Notes: a model not told the origin generated them from the sequence alone. Shown: positions 1 to 17,239, numbered from the stretch's first letter. The stretch: 64,000 nt of DNA from SG8-30 sp963715485 (GCA_963715485.1 OY970244.1:3062582-3126581); one strand, 5' to 3'. Program-made: numbers and translations.

Positions 1-780
<780 letters not shown>

Positions 781-813
781 GATGTCCTCTGCAAATCCTG
801 TGCGTTGGCCGCT

Positions 814-1293
814 TTACCAGCGGTAATGCGCGAAGGCCTTGTTGGCGTCCGCCATACGGTGCGTGTCCTCGCGCTTGCGCACGGCGGCGCCACGGTTCTC
901 GGCCGCTTCCATCAGTTCGTTGGCAAGCCGGTGGGCCATCGACTTCTCGGAGCGCGAGCGCGCCGCATCGATGATCCAGCGCATCGCCAGCGTCTGCCGG
1001 CGAGTGGTACGCACCTCGACCGGGACCTGATAGGTCGCGCCGCCAACGCGGCGGGACTTTACCTCGACGGCCGGCTTGACGTTGTCAAGCGCCTGCGTAA
1101 CCAGCTCGAGGGCGTCGCCGCCCTGACGGCCGGTCTTTTCGGAAATGCGGTCGATCGCGCCGTAGAGAATCCTCTCGGCGGCGGATTTCTTGCCGTCTTC
1201 CATGACCATGTTCATGAACTTGGCGAGCACCTGGCTGCCGAACTTGGGATCGGGCAGGATGATGCGCGTTGGCGCCTGGGCACGACGTGACAT
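814..1293 (-). CDS. rpsG: 30S ribosomal protein S7
   Basis: Ribosomal protein S7, the primary assembly protein of the 30S head that contacts the 3' domain of 16S rRNA near the exit site. The product is 159 residues, normal for the family, and begins MSRRAQAPTR. The conserved segments FMNMVMEDGKKSAAERILY (about residues 26-44) and KSMAHRLANELMEAAENRG (about 116-134) are intact. It sits between rpsL, 18 bases upstream, and fusA. In E. coli S7 is the translational repressor of the str operon by binding the rpsL-rpsG gap. Here that gap is only 18 bases, so the E. coli type of repressor site does not obviously fit. Confidence 0.98.
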   Translation of the reverse strand: MSRRAQAPTRIILPDPKFGSQVLAKFMNMVMEDGKKSAAERILYGAIDRISEKTGRQGGDALELVTQALDNVKPAVEVKSRRVGGATYQVPVEVRTTRRQTLAMRWIIDAARSRSEKSMAHRLANELMEAAENRGAAVRKREDTHRMADANKAFAHYRW

Positions 1294-1311
1294 GCGAATT
1301 CCTCTCTAGAA

Positions 1312-1686
1312 TTACTTCTTCGGCCGCTTGGCGCCGTACTTCGACCGGCTCTGCTTGCGGTCACTGACGCCCGCGCAATCGAGCGTTCCGCGCACCGTGT
1401 GGTAGCGCACGCCCGGCAGGTCCTTGACACGGCCACCGCGAATGAGCACCACCGAGTGCTCCTGCAAGTTGTGGCCTTCGCCGCCAATGTAACTGGTGAC
1501 CTCAAAGCCATTCGTCAGCCTGACGCGCGCTACCTTGCGCAATGCCGAATTCGGCTTCTTCGGCGTGGTCGTGTAGACGCGCGTACACACGCCGCGCTTC
1601 TGCGGCGAGCGCTGCAGCGCAGGCACCTTGGACTTGTAGGCGGTGGCGGTGCGGCCGCCACGGATCAGCTGGTTGGTCGTCGACAT
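1312..1686 (-). CDS. rpsL: 30S ribosomal protein S12
   Basis: Ribosomal protein S12 of the decoding centre. The product is 124 residues. I start it at the ATG at 1684-1686 (MSTTNQLIRGGR) rather than at an in-frame ATG 21 bases upstream, because only the shorter form matches the family N-terminus. The TPKKPNSALRK segment carries K43 and K88 is present in the second conserved loop; both are the residues usually changed in streptomycin resistance and both are unmutated, so the predicted phenotype at this locus is sensitive. It is the first gene of the rpsL-rpsG-fusA operon and lies about 130 bases after a strong sigma-70 promoter. Confidence 0.98.
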   Translation of the reverse strand: MSTTNQLIRGGRTATAYKSKVPALQRSPQKRGVCTRVYTTTPKKPNSALRKVARVRLTNGFEVTSYIGGEGHNLQEHSVVLIRGGRVKDLPGVRYHTVRGTLDCAGVSDRKQSRSKYGAKRPKK

Positions 1687-1820
1687 GCCATGAATCCCAT
1701 CAGTCACAGCGCCGGGCTGATTCCCGGACGCAGGAAGCGCAGGGCCGCCCCGCGGCGGCCCGGCTGAACCTGGAAACCCTCGCCTGGCGCGGTTTTTTTG
1801 GCCAAGCGGGAGGGGCGGCG

Positions 1821-1849
1821 ATTGTAGGAACCGCGCCGGATGGTGTCAA
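1821..1849 (-). promoter_or_regulatory. sigma-70 promoter of the rpsL-rpsG-fusA operon
   Basis: Read on the minus strand: a perfect -35 box TTGACA at 1849-1844, a 17-base spacer and a -10 box TACAAT at 1826-1821 (five of six consensus bases). Transcription would start near 1814, giving a leader of about 128 bases before rpsL. Nothing else in the rpoC-rpsL gap scores as well. Confidence 0.8.
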
Positions 1850-2014
1850 GAAAGCTTCGGCGGGACATCCGGTCCAACCGAAACCGCCCGCAAGGCGTTG
1901 ATCCTGAAGCCTGCATTCCGCCGGGTCCACGCCTGGGGGTGCCGTGCAGCGGAGCAGCGCCGCGAAACCATTGCTGCAGCGCGACAATTCCACCCCGCCC
2001 GGCCCCAGGCAAAG

Positions 2015-2048
2015 CTACGGCCGGACCCCAGGGCGGGCCCGGCCGTAG
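2015..2048 (-). terminator. hairpin after rpoC, possible terminator
   Basis: A perfect 10-bp inverted repeat, ctacggccgg at 2015-2024 against 2039-2048, with a 14-base loop, beginning 26 bases after the rpoC stop codon. On the minus strand the bases after the stem (gctttgcc) do not form a real U-tract, so termination is only possible, not shown. Its position at the end of the rpoBC operon is right. Confidence 0.4.
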
Positions 2049-2073
2049 CAGTCGCCGCAGCGCCCCAGGGGGG

Positions 2074-6297
<4,224 letters not shown>

Positions 6298-6300
6298 CTC

Positions 6301-10599
<4,299 letters not shown>

Positions 10600-10656
10600 C
10601 GGGTCACCCTTGAGCTTTGGACGCGAACACGGGCCTCAAGCCCGCGCCGCTGAGGA

Positions 10657-10675
10657 GCCGCGCATCAGGCGCGGC
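10657..10675. other. small hairpin in the rplL-rpoB spacer
   Basis: Seven-base stem gccgcgc / gcgcggc with a five-base loop (atcag). It lies on the rpoB side of the spacer, about 60 bases before the rpoB start. Together with the larger hairpin at 10721-10744 it makes the spacer strongly structured, as expected for the place where E. coli partly terminates and RNase III cuts the transcript. Confidence 0.4.
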
Positions 10676-10720
10676 CCGCACTGGAATAAAACACGCCGAA
10701 ACGCCGAACAAGGACGGCTG

Positions 10721-10744
10721 CCCGACTCCCGCTAGGGAGTCGGG
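10721..10744 (-). terminator. rplL-rpoB spacer hairpin (possible attenuator or processing site)
   Basis: A perfect 10-bp stem, cccgactccc against gggagtcggg, closed by a four-base loop (gcta), about 58 bases after the rplL stop. There is no U-tract after it on the minus strand, so it looks like a partial terminator or an RNase processing hairpin rather than a full stop. In E. coli the same spacer lowers rpoBC expression relative to rplL; a similar role here is inference. Confidence 0.5.
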
Positions 10745-10801
10745 CCGGCCGGCTTCCGGCGTGGCGCCTTGCGGGGGGCGTGTGCCCTCGCATGGACGCC
10801 C

Positions 10802-11176
10802 TTACTTGACCTCGACTTCGGCGCCGACGTCCGTCAACTGCTTCTTGATCTTCTCGGCATCGGCCTTGGACACGCTTTCCTTGACGGTGCTCGGCGCGCC
10901 CTCCACCAGGTCCTTTGCCTCCTTGAGGCCCAGGCCAGTGATTTCACGGATGACCTTGATCGTCCCGACCTTCTTGTCGGCCGGATAGGCCTTGAGAATG
11001 ATCGTGAACTCGGTCTGCTCCTCGACGACCGGGGCCGCGGCAGCGGCAGCGGCCATCGCAACGGGGGCCGCAGCGGTCACGCCGAACTTGTCTTCCATCA
11101 TCTTCACGAGGTCGACGATCTCCATGATGGTCATGTTCGAGATCGCGTCGAGAATTTCTTCCTTGGTGGCAGCCAT
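10802..11176 (-). CDS. rplL: 50S ribosomal protein L7/L12
   Basis: L7/L12 stalk protein, 124 residues, the flexible GTPase-factor binding arm of the 50S subunit, present in several copies on L10. It shows the family layout: N-terminal dimerisation helices (MAATKEEILDAISNMTIMEI), an alanine-rich hinge at about residues 35-50, and the C-terminal factor-binding domain with IREITGLGLKEAKDLVEGAP. It follows rplJ by 53 bases and is separated from rpoB by the structured spacer, which is the usual way that cells make more L12 than polymerase. Confidence 0.98.
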   Translation of the reverse strand: MAATKEEILDAISNMTIMEIVDLVKMMEDKFGVTAAAPVAMAAAAAAAPVVEEQTEFTIILKAYPADKKVGTIKVIREITGLGLKEAKDLVEGAPSTVKESVSKADAEKIKKQLTDVGAEVEVK

Positions 11177-11229
11177 TTCATTAACTCCAGTTGAATAGTG
11201 ATACGTGTGAATCAGTAGCGAACCTGCCG

Positions 11230-11763
11230 TCAGGCGGCTGCAGCGGCCATCTGGTCCTTGACCGCGGCCACCGTTCGCACCAGCTTGGTGTGCGGTGCGG
11301 CAACCGTGCGAACGAACTTCGAGACCGGCGCAATGAACACGCCGAGCAGCATCGACAAAGCCTCGTCACGGGTCGGCAGGCTCGCGATCCTCTCGATGTC
11401 AGTACCCGGCAGCAATTGCCCACCGAGCGACACGAGTGTCGGAACCAGCTTGTCGTTGTCCTTGGCGAAATCCTTGACGACGCGCGCCGCGGCGCCCGGA
11501 TCGTCGGTGGAAAACGCCAGCAGCAACGGACCCCTGAGGCTGTTGGCAATGCACTCGAAATCGGTACCGCTGACCGCGCGACGGGCGAGCGTGTTCTTGA
11601 CGACCCGCAGATAGACACCCGACTGGCGCGCCTTGGCGCGCAGCCCGGTTATCTGCGAAACCGTCAGTCCACGGTACTCCGCCGCCACGACCGAAACCGC
11701 TTCGCGGGCTACGGCATGGACTTCGGCCACCATCGCCTGCTTGGCTTCAAGCGTAAGTGCCAT
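11230..11763 (-). CDS. rplJ: 50S ribosomal protein L10
   Basis: Ribosomal protein L10, base of the L12 stalk and, in E. coli, the translational repressor of its own operon when bound to L12. I place the start at the ATG at 11761-11763 (MALTLEAKQAMVAEV), which has a consensus AGGAGG five bases upstream; the frame stays open for 42 more codons upstream but that part lacks family similarity. The product is 177 residues, slightly longer than E. coli L10 (165). The roughly 300-base structured leader between rplA and rplJ is where an L10(L12) binding site would be expected. Confidence 0.97.
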   Translation of the reverse strand: MALTLEAKQAMVAEVHAVAREAVSVVAAEYRGLTVSQITGLRAKARQSGVYLRVVKNTLARRAVSGTDFECIANSLRGPLLLAFSTDDPGAAARVVKDFAKDNDKLVPTLVSLGGQLLPGTDIERIASLPTRDEALSMLLGVFIAPVSKFVRTVAAPHTKLVRTVAAVKDQMAAAAA

Positions 11764-12063
11764 CGGATCCTCCTGGTTGAAGATCAAACCAAGGGCACGG
11801 ATCGCTCCGTACCCACCCTTGCTGCCGCGCCGCCCAGTGGGTGGCATCGGCGCACCGGTCGCGAGCGACCGGCTGATGGCGACCTTCACCAGTAATCACT
11901 GACTCGGGTACCACCATCTGCGCAGGCGACAATTAAGGGGCCGAGCCCCACCTGCGGTCTTCGATGGTCCGGGGTGCATCGTCGCCCCCGTCCCACGTCC
12001 CGGGCTTGCGCCCGGTGTCTGCAGCGGCGGCGCCTCGTGACGCCGCCGCCATCAAGAATTCCC
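11764..12063 (-). other. rplA-rplJ spacer and rplJ leader
   Basis: Exactly 300 bases between the rplA stop and the rplJ start. It contains at least two strong hairpins: ccggtcgc/gcgaccgg at 11855-11872, an almost loopless 8-bp palindrome, and a 9-bp stem gcggcggcg/cgccgccgc at 12024-12032 and 12041-12049 with an eight-base loop. I found no convincing sigma-70 promoter. In E. coli the matching leader binds L10-L12 to repress translation; the length and folding here fit that, but I cannot identify the binding motif by eye. Confidence 0.5.
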
Positions 12064-12759
12064 TCAGAGGCCCAGCGACGAACGGTCCACGACGACCCCG
12101 GGGCCCATGGTCGAGGACACCGTCACGCGCTGCACGTACACGCCCTTCGACGTGGACGGCTTCGCCTTCTGCAGGTCTGCGAGCAGCGCCAGCAGGTTTT
12201 CCTTCAGCGCCACCGGTTCGAACACCGCCTTGCCGATGGTGCAGTGGACGATGCCGCCCTTGTCGCAGCGGTACCGGACCTGCCCCGCTTTCGCATTCCG
12301 GACCGCGCCGGCGACGTCCGGCGTCACGGTACCGACCTTCGGGTTCGGCATGAGGCCGCGCGGACCGAGGATCTGGCCGAGCTGGCCGACAACACGCATC
12401 GCATCCGGACTCGCCACGACGACGTCGAAGTCGAGTTGGCCCTGCTTGACCTTCTCGGCGAGGTCCTCGAGGCCGACGATATCGGCGCCAGCCTCGCGCG
12501 CGGCATCAGCATTCTTGCCCTGCGTAAACACGGCCACCCGCACCGTCTTGCCGATGCCGTGAGGCATGACCGTCGAGCCGCGGACCTGCTGGTCCGACTT
12601 GGCTGCGTCGATGCCGAGGTTCACCGCGACGTCCACGGCTTCGTCGAACTTGGCGGTCGCCAGTTCCTTGACCAGCGCCAAGGCTTCCTCGATCGGGTAC
12701 TGACGGCCGGGCTGCAGTTTCTCGGTCCACGCCTTCTGGCGCTTGACTACGGCTGCCAT
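12064..12759 (-). CDS. rplA: 50S ribosomal protein L1
   Basis: Ribosomal protein L1, which forms the mobile L1 stalk at the E site and in E. coli represses its own rplKA message. The product is 231 residues (E. coli 234). The start is the ATG at 12757-12759 (MAAVVKRQKAW), separated by a single base from the rplK stop codon, so the two are translationally coupled. The core motifs GKTVRVAVFTQG and LGPRGLMPNPKVGTVT are intact. The longer open frame upstream overlaps rplK and is not used. Confidence 0.97.
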   Translation of the reverse strand: MAAVVKRQKAWTEKLQPGRQYPIEEALALVKELATAKFDEAVDVAVNLGIDAAKSDQQVRGSTVMPHGIGKTVRVAVFTQGKNADAAREAGADIVGLEDLAEKVKQGQLDFDVVVASPDAMRVVGQLGQILGPRGLMPNPKVGTVTPDVAGAVRNAKAGQVRYRCDKGGIVHCTIGKAVFEPVALKENLLALLADLQKAKPSTSKGVYVQRVTVSSTMGPGVVVDRSSLGL

Positions 12760-12760
12760 G

Positions 12761-13192
12761 TCACACTCCCTCCACGTCGACGCCCATGCTGCGGGCGCTG
12801 CCGGCGATCGTACGGACCGCGGCGTCAAGGTCGGCTGCCGTCAGGTCCGGCATCTTGGTCTTGGCGATTTCCTCGAGCTGCGCGCGCGAAACCTTGCCGA
12901 CCTTCTTCGTGTTGGGCGTTCCAGAGCCCTTATCCAGGCCGATCGCCTTGCGGATCAGCACCGACGCCGGCGGCGTCTTCATGATGAAGGTGAAACTGCG
13001 ATCGCTATAGACCGTGATCACGACCGGGATCGGCAGGCCCTTCTCCAGGCTCTGCGTCGCAGCGTTGAACTGCTTGCAGAACTCCATGATGTTGACGCCC
13101 TGCTGACCCAGCGCCGGGCCGACCGGCGGACTCGGATTCGCCGCTCCTGCCGGTATCTGGAGCTTGATGTAGCCCTGTACCTTCTTAGCCAA
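12761..13192 (-). CDS. rplK: 50S ribosomal protein L11 (TTG start)
   Basis: Ribosomal protein L11 of the GTPase-associated centre, 143 residues, needed for stringent-response sensing by RelA. The family N-terminus MAKKVQGYIKLQIPAG is encoded from a TTG at 13192-13190. No alternative exists: the second codon upstream in frame is a TGA stop and the intervening codon is AAT. A TAAGGAG ribosome binding site lies six bases before the TTG. The PSPPVGPALGQQGVNIMEF and GSARSMGV segments are conserved. A TTG start is rare for such a highly expressed protein. It follows nusG by 50 bases and is followed at once by rplA. Confidence 0.97.
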   Translation of the reverse strand: MAKKVQGYIKLQIPAGAANPSPPVGPALGQQGVNIMEFCKQFNAATQSLEKGLPIPVVITVYSDRSFTFIMKTPPASVLIRKAIGLDKGSGTPNTKKVGKVSRAQLEEIAKTKMPDLTAADLDAAVRTIAGSARSMGVDVEGV

Positions 13193-13242
13193 ATTTCACT
13201 CCTTACGGGTGCAAGCGCCGCGAGGCTCCCCGTGTGTCTTGC

Positions 13243-13776
13243 TCAGGCCTTCTCGACCTGGCCGAAATCAAGTTCCACCGGCGTCGAGCGGCCCAGGATC
13301 TGGACCGCCACCTGCAGGCGGCTCTTTTCGTAGTTCACCGACTCGACGACGCCGTTGAAGTCGTTGAACGGCCCATCGGTGACGCGCACCACCTCGCCGG
13401 GCTCGAACAGCACCTTCGGCCGCGGCTTCTCCGCGCCTTCCTCGACGCGCCGCAGGATGGCGTTCGCCTCTTTCTCCGAAATCGGCGCTGGCTTCTCCGA
13501 GGTGCCACCGATGAAGCCGAGCACCTTGGGAGTCTCCTTCACGAGGTGCCAGGTCTCGTCGTCCATCTCCATCTGCACCAGCACGTAGCCGGGAAAGAAC
13601 TTGCGCTCGCTCTTGCGCTTCTGGCCCTCGCGCATCTCGACGACTTCCTCGGTCGGAACCAGGACCTCGCCGAACTTGTGCTCGAGCCCATGCAGCTTCA
13701 CGCGTTCGAGCAGGCTCGAAGACACCTTGTGCTCGAAATTCGAATAGGCATGGACGACGTACCAGCGAAGTGCCAC
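13243..13776 (-). CDS. nusG: transcription antitermination factor NusG
   Basis: NusG, 177 residues, binds RNA polymerase as a pausing/processivity factor and couples it to Rho or the ribosome. The N-terminal NGN domain begins with the typical ALRWYVVHAYSNFEHKV and contains the KRKSERKFFPGYVLVQM segment; the C-terminal KOW domain carries FEPGEVVRVTDGPFNDFNG. The start codon is GTG at 13774-13776. It follows secE by four bases, the standard secE-nusG pair, in the operon that continues into rplK. Confidence 0.98.
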   Translation of the reverse strand: MALRWYVVHAYSNFEHKVSSSLLERVKLHGLEHKFGEVLVPTEEVVEMREGQKRKSERKFFPGYVLVQMEMDDETWHLVKETPKVLGFIGGTSEKPAPISEKEANAILRRVEEGAEKPRPKVLFEPGEVVRVTDGPFNDFNGVVESVNYEKSRLQVAVQILGRSTPVELDFGQVEKA

Positions 13777-13780
13777 GGTC

Positions 13781-14161
13781 TCAGCCCCCTTGTCCCGTCA
13801 GGTGCCGCGTGGCCCAGGCCAGCAGCATGTCGATCAGCCAGAAGAAAATACCCAGCAGCAGCACGAACACGAACACGACCAGCGTGGTCTGCAGGGTCTC
13901 CTGCCGGGTCGGCCAGACCATCTTGCGCAGTTCCACCCGCGAGCCCTGCACGAACTGCCACAGCACCTGGCCCTGGGTCGACCAGAACAGGAAGGCTGCG
14001 CCCAGAGCCACGCCCGCCAGCACCATGAGCAGGCGCACTGCCGTCGGCACGTCGGCGAACCAGTAATAGCCGCCGATGCCGGCAACCAGCATGGCCGCAG
14101 CCAGCACCAGCTTCGCAGAATCTATGACGGGTGACCCGCCCTTGTCGGCTTGCTCGCTCAT
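13781..14161 (-). CDS. secE: preprotein translocase subunit SecE
   Basis: SecE, the small clamp subunit of the SecYEG inner-membrane channel. The product is 126 residues, the three-helix long form seen in enteric bacteria (E. coli 127). Membrane segments lie at about residues 15-35, 40-62 and 92-114. The conserved cytosolic amphipathic motif is seen in VELRKMVWPTRQETLQTT at about 76-93. It sits directly after tRNA-Trp and four bases before nusG, as in E. coli. Confidence 0.97.
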   Translation of the reverse strand: MSEQADKGGSPVIDSAKLVLAAAMLVAGIGGYYWFADVPTAVRLLMVLAGVALGAAFLFWSTQGQVLWQFVQGSRVELRKMVWPTRQETLQTTLVVFVFVLLLGIFFWLIDMLLAWATRHLTGQGG

Positions 14162-14204
14162 GAGTACCCGTTACCGTTCCTACGCGATCGCTGCCACCCG
14201 AAGG

Positions 14205-14280
14205 TGGCAGGGCAGGAGGGAATCGAACCCCCAACCTGCGGTTTTGGAGACCGCCGCTCTGCCAATTGAGCTACTGCCCT
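14205..14280 (-). tRNA. tRNA-Trp (anticodon CCA)
   Basis: A 76-base cloverleaf read on the minus strand from 14280 to 14205, with the acceptor stem AGGGCAG/CTGCCCT, discriminator G and encoded CCA. The anticodon loop CTCCAAA gives CCA. It lies between tuf and secE, the same place as the E. coli trp tRNA next to tufB. Confidence 0.97.
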
Positions 14281-14377
14281 CTGGACTGGCAAGCAGTGCA
14301 TGGAGGGCGGTGGGTCGCCAGCGGCCGGAGGGGGCTCGCTTACGACTCACGACTCACCAGTCACTTCTCGCTTCTGG

Positions 14378-15568
14378 TTACTTCAGGATCTTTGAGACCA
14401 CGCCGGCGCCCACCGTGCGACCACCCTCGCGGATGGCGAAGCGCAGGCCTTCCTCCATCGCGATCGGCGCAATCAGGTCCACCACCATCTTGATGTTGTC
14501 GCCAGGCATCACCATCTCGACGCCCTCCGGCAACTGGATGGTCCCGGTCACATCGGTCGTGCGGAAATAAAACTGCGGCCGGTAACCCTTGAAGAACGGC
14601 GTGTGACGACCGCCCTCCTCCTTGGTCAGCACGTACACCTCACACTCGAAATTGGTGTGCGGCGTGATCGATCCCGGCTTCGCCAGCACCTGACCACGCT
14701 CCACGTCCTCACGCTTGGTGCCACGCAGCAGCACCCCCACGTTGTCACCCGCCTGACCCTCGTCCAGCAGCTTGCGGAACATCTCCACGCCGGTGCAGAT
14801 CGTCTTGGTCGTGTCCTTGATGCCGATGATCTCAACCTCATCGTTCACCTTGACAATGCCGCGCTCGATACGACCCGTCACCACCGTGCCACGACCCGAA
14901 ATCGAGAACACGTCCTCGATCGGCATCAGGAACGGCTTGTCGATCACCCGCGTCGGCGTCGGAATGAAACGGTCCATCTCCTCCACCAGCTTGACGATCG
15001 ACGGCGCACCCAGCTCGCTCGCGTCGCCCTCCAGCGCCTTCAGCGCCGAACCCTGCACGATCGGCGTGTCGTCGCCCGGGAACTCGTACTTCGACAGCAA
15101 CTCGCGGACTTCCATCTCCACCAGCTCGATCAGCTCGGCGTCGTCCACCATGTCGCACTTGTTCAGATACACCACGATGTACGGCACACCCACCTGCCGC
15201 GCCAGCAATATGTGCTCGCGCGTCTGCGGCATCGGGCCGTCAGCAGCAGAAACCACCAGGATCGCACCGTCCATCTGCGCCGCACCCGTGATCATGTTCT
15301 TCACGTAGTCAGCATGCCCCGGACAGTCAACATGGGCGTAATGCCGGTTGTTCGACTGGTACTCCACGTGCGCCGTCGAAATCGTGATGCCACGCGCCTT
15401 CTCTTCCGGCGCCTTGTCAATCTGGTCAAACGCACTCACCTCGCCACCGTGCGTCTCCGCCATCACCTTGGTCAACGCCGCCGTCAAAGTCGTCTTCCCA
15501 TGGTCCACATGACCAATCGTCCCAACGTTCACATGCGGCTTGCTGCGTACGAATTTTTCCTTAGCCAC
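14378..15568 (-). CDS. tuf: elongation factor Tu
   Basis: EF-Tu, 396 residues, the GTPase that delivers aminoacyl-tRNA to the ribosome. The P-loop GHVDHGKT is at residues 19-26, and DCPGHADYVKNM and NKCD follow. The domain 2 and 3 sequences are full length and end ...GAGVVSKILK. The start codon is GTG at 15566-15568 with a GAGGTGA ribosome binding site. The gene lies inside a tRNA operon (Tyr-Gly-Thr upstream, Trp downstream), which marks it as the tufB position; a second copy after fusA would lie off the window. Confidence 0.98.
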   Translation of the reverse strand: MAKEKFVRSKPHVNVGTIGHVDHGKTTLTAALTKVMAETHGGEVSAFDQIDKAPEEKARGITISTAHVEYQSNNRHYAHVDCPGHADYVKNMITGAAQMDGAILVVSAADGPMPQTREHILLARQVGVPYIVVYLNKCDMVDDAELIELVEMEVRELLSKYEFPGDDTPIVQGSALKALEGDASELGAPSIVKLVEEMDRFIPTPTRVIDKPFLMPIEDVFSISGRGTVVTGRIERGIVKVNDEVEIIGIKDTTKTICTGVEMFRKLLDEGQAGDNVGVLLRGTKREDVERGQVLAKPGSITPHTNFECEVYVLTKEEGGRHTPFFKGYRPQFYFRTTDVTGTIQLPEGVEMVMPGDNIKMVVDLIAPIAMEEGLRFAIREGGRTVGAGVVSKILK

Positions 15569-15687
15569 GAGTCACCTCAAGGAATTCGACCTGTTTTCGA
15601 CATGGAGCCCGCAAGGACCCCTCCAATTTCGCGGCAGGACCCGCCTGCCTGTCGGTCATCGCCGGCCGCGCCCCGCGCGGCATGATC

Positions 15688-15763
15688 TGGAGCCCACGAC
15701 CGGAATCGAACCGGTGACCTCGTCCTTACCAAGGACGTGCTCTACCGACTGAGCTACGTGGGC
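15688..15763 (-). tRNA. tRNA-Thr (anticodon GGT)
   Basis: A 76-base tRNA read from 15763 to 15688. Acceptor stem GCCCACG/CGTGGGC, discriminator T, encoded CCA, anticodon loop TTGGTAA giving GGT. It is the last tRNA before tuf, matching E. coli thrT. Confidence 0.97.
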
Positions 15764-15809
15764 CTCGTCCTTCTCCGCTCCGGCCCTGCCCGCAGTACCC
15801 ATGCCCGGA

Positions 15810-15883
<74 letters not shown>

Positions 15884-15949
15884 ACTCTTGCTCCCCGAAA
15901 ACACGAGCGCACGGGTCGCCCAAGACGCCGCACCGCCGAACCGATCAAC

Positions 15950-16035
15950 TGGTGGAGGGGGTAGGATTCGAACCTACGAAGGCATGAGCCAGCAGATTTA
16001 CAGTCTGCCCCCGTTGGCCGCTTGGGTACCCCTCC
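15950..16035 (-). tRNA. tRNA-Tyr (anticodon GTA)
   Basis: An 86-base tRNA with the long variable arm of the bacterial Tyr type, read from 16035 to 15950. Acceptor stem GGAGGGG/CCCCTCC, encoded CCA, anticodon GTA within ACTGTAAAT. It is the first gene of the Tyr-Gly-Thr-tuf transcript and matches E. coli tyrU. Confidence 0.97.
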
Positions 16036-16051
16036 GGCAAATGAGCCGCGT

Positions 16052-16080
16052 ATTTTCGGCCCGGACGGGTGGTATGTCAA
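16052..16080 (-). promoter_or_regulatory. promoter of the tRNA-tuf-secE operon
   Basis: On the minus strand a perfect TTGACA (16080-16075) is followed by a 17-base spacer and GAAAAT (16057-16052, four of six -10 bases), with a GC-rich stretch (acgcggc) where the discriminator of a stable-RNA promoter would be. The start would be near 16045, about ten bases before the mature 5' end of tRNA-Tyr. Confidence 0.65.
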
Positions 16081-16227
16081 CGGCGTGACGCGCTGCAGCG
16101 ACGGCTGCCGCTGCCCGCGGCCCGGGCATGGGGCGTTCCCGGGGGCGGCTTTCGGCGTCCGGCGGGGTGCCGGCCCGCCCGGACTGCTAGGATCCCCGGC
16201 CCGAATCCGGCCGGAGGTTGACCCGTC

Positions 16228-17199
16228 GTGGAGCCACACCTGGACCTCATGGAGATCCGCAAGGCGCGCCAGAGTCTTGGCGACCTCGTGGTCACGACCC
16301 CGACCCACCTGCTGGAAGGGCCCGCCGTCGACTCGGCCCTCGGTCCTGGCACCCGTCCCTACCTCAAGCTGGAACTGTTCCAGCGCACCGGCAGCTTCAA
16401 GCCGCGCGGCGCGCTGCTGAACGTCATGGCGCTGTCGGACGAGGAGCGAAAGCGCGGTGTCTGCGCGCTCAGTGCCGGCAATCACGCGATCGCGACCGCC
16501 TATGCCGCCCGCATGCTCGGCACCCACGCGCGGATTGTGATGATCGCGACCGCCAACCCCTTCCGGGTGGCTCAATGCCAGGCCTGGGGCGCCGAGGTCG
16601 AGTTCGCGGCGACCCCGCATGAAGGTTTCGAGCGAGTCGAGGCCATCAGCCTCACCGAGGGGCGGGTTCCTATCCACCCCTATGAAGGCCTGCGGACCGC
16701 CCTCGGCACCGCGACCCTCGGCGTCGAATTCATGGAGCAGGTCCCGGGCCTGGACGCGGTGGTGGTTCCCATCGGCGGCGGGGGGCTGTGCGCCGGGGTA
16801 GCGGCCGCTGTAAAGCTGCTGAATGCCCGCTGCCAGGTTTTCGGAGTCGAGCCGGAAGGGGCCGATTCGATGCACCGCAGCTTCCGGGCCGGCCGACCCG
16901 AGCGCATCGAACGTGTCGCGACCGTAGCGGACAGCCTTGGCGCACCGTACGCACTACCCGTGTCCTTCGCCCTGTGCCAGCAGTACGTGGACGAGCTGGT
17001 GCTGATCGACGACGATGCCATCAAGGCGGCAATGCGGTTCCTGCAGGAGCAGGCCAAGCTCGCAGTCGAGCCGGCCGGCGCCGCCGCGACGGCGGCGATG
17101 CTGGGGCCCCTTCGTGATCGCCTCGTGGGCCGCCGGGTCGGCCTGATCGTCTGCGGCGCGAACATCGACGCGGCCTCCTTCGCCCGGCTGGTCGCCTGA
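16228..17199 (+). CDS. PLP-dependent threonine/serine dehydratase family enzyme
   Basis: Fold-type II PLP enzyme of the threonine/serine dehydratase group, 323 residues, without the C-terminal ACT-like regulatory domain of biosynthetic IlvA. It would remove the amino group from threonine or serine to give a 2-oxoacid; a hydroxyaspartate lyase or serine racemase activity is also possible in this family. The PLP lysine is K58 in GSFKPRGA, the substrate loop SAGNHA is at 82-87 and the phosphate-binding GGGGL at 183-187. The GTG start at 16228 has a GGAGG site about ten bases upstream; an ATG seven codons later is an alternative. It is divergent from the tRNA-tuf operon and stands alone. Confidence 0.85.
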   Translation: MEPHLDLMEIRKARQSLGDLVVTTPTHLLEGPAVDSALGPGTRPYLKLELFQRTGSFKPRGALLNVMALSDEERKRGVCALSAGNHAIATAYAARMLGTHARIVMIATANPFRVAQCQAWGAEVEFAATPHEGFERVEAISLTEGRVPIHPYEGLRTALGTATLGVEFMEQVPGLDAVVVPIGGGGLCAGVAAAVKLLNARCQVFGVEPEGADSMHRSFRAGRPERIERVATVADSLGAPYALPVSFALCQQYVDELVLIDDDAIKAAMRFLQEQAKLAVEPAGAAATAAMLGPLRDRLVGRRVGLIVCGANIDAASFARLVA

Positions 17200-17239
17200 G
17201 GCCAGTTGCGGACCAAGAGATTGCGAATTTGTATTCGTG

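Larger units (their letters stand above)
1687..2073. other. rpoC-rpsL intergenic region
   Basis: A 387-base gap between the end of rpoC and the start of rpsL. Reading on the minus strand it holds a GC-rich 10-bp hairpin just after rpoC, then a good sigma-70 promoter, then a leader of about 130 bases before rpsL. The leader contains a run of seven A (T at 1793-1799 on the + strand). I see no credible coding sequence in it. Confidence 0.7.
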
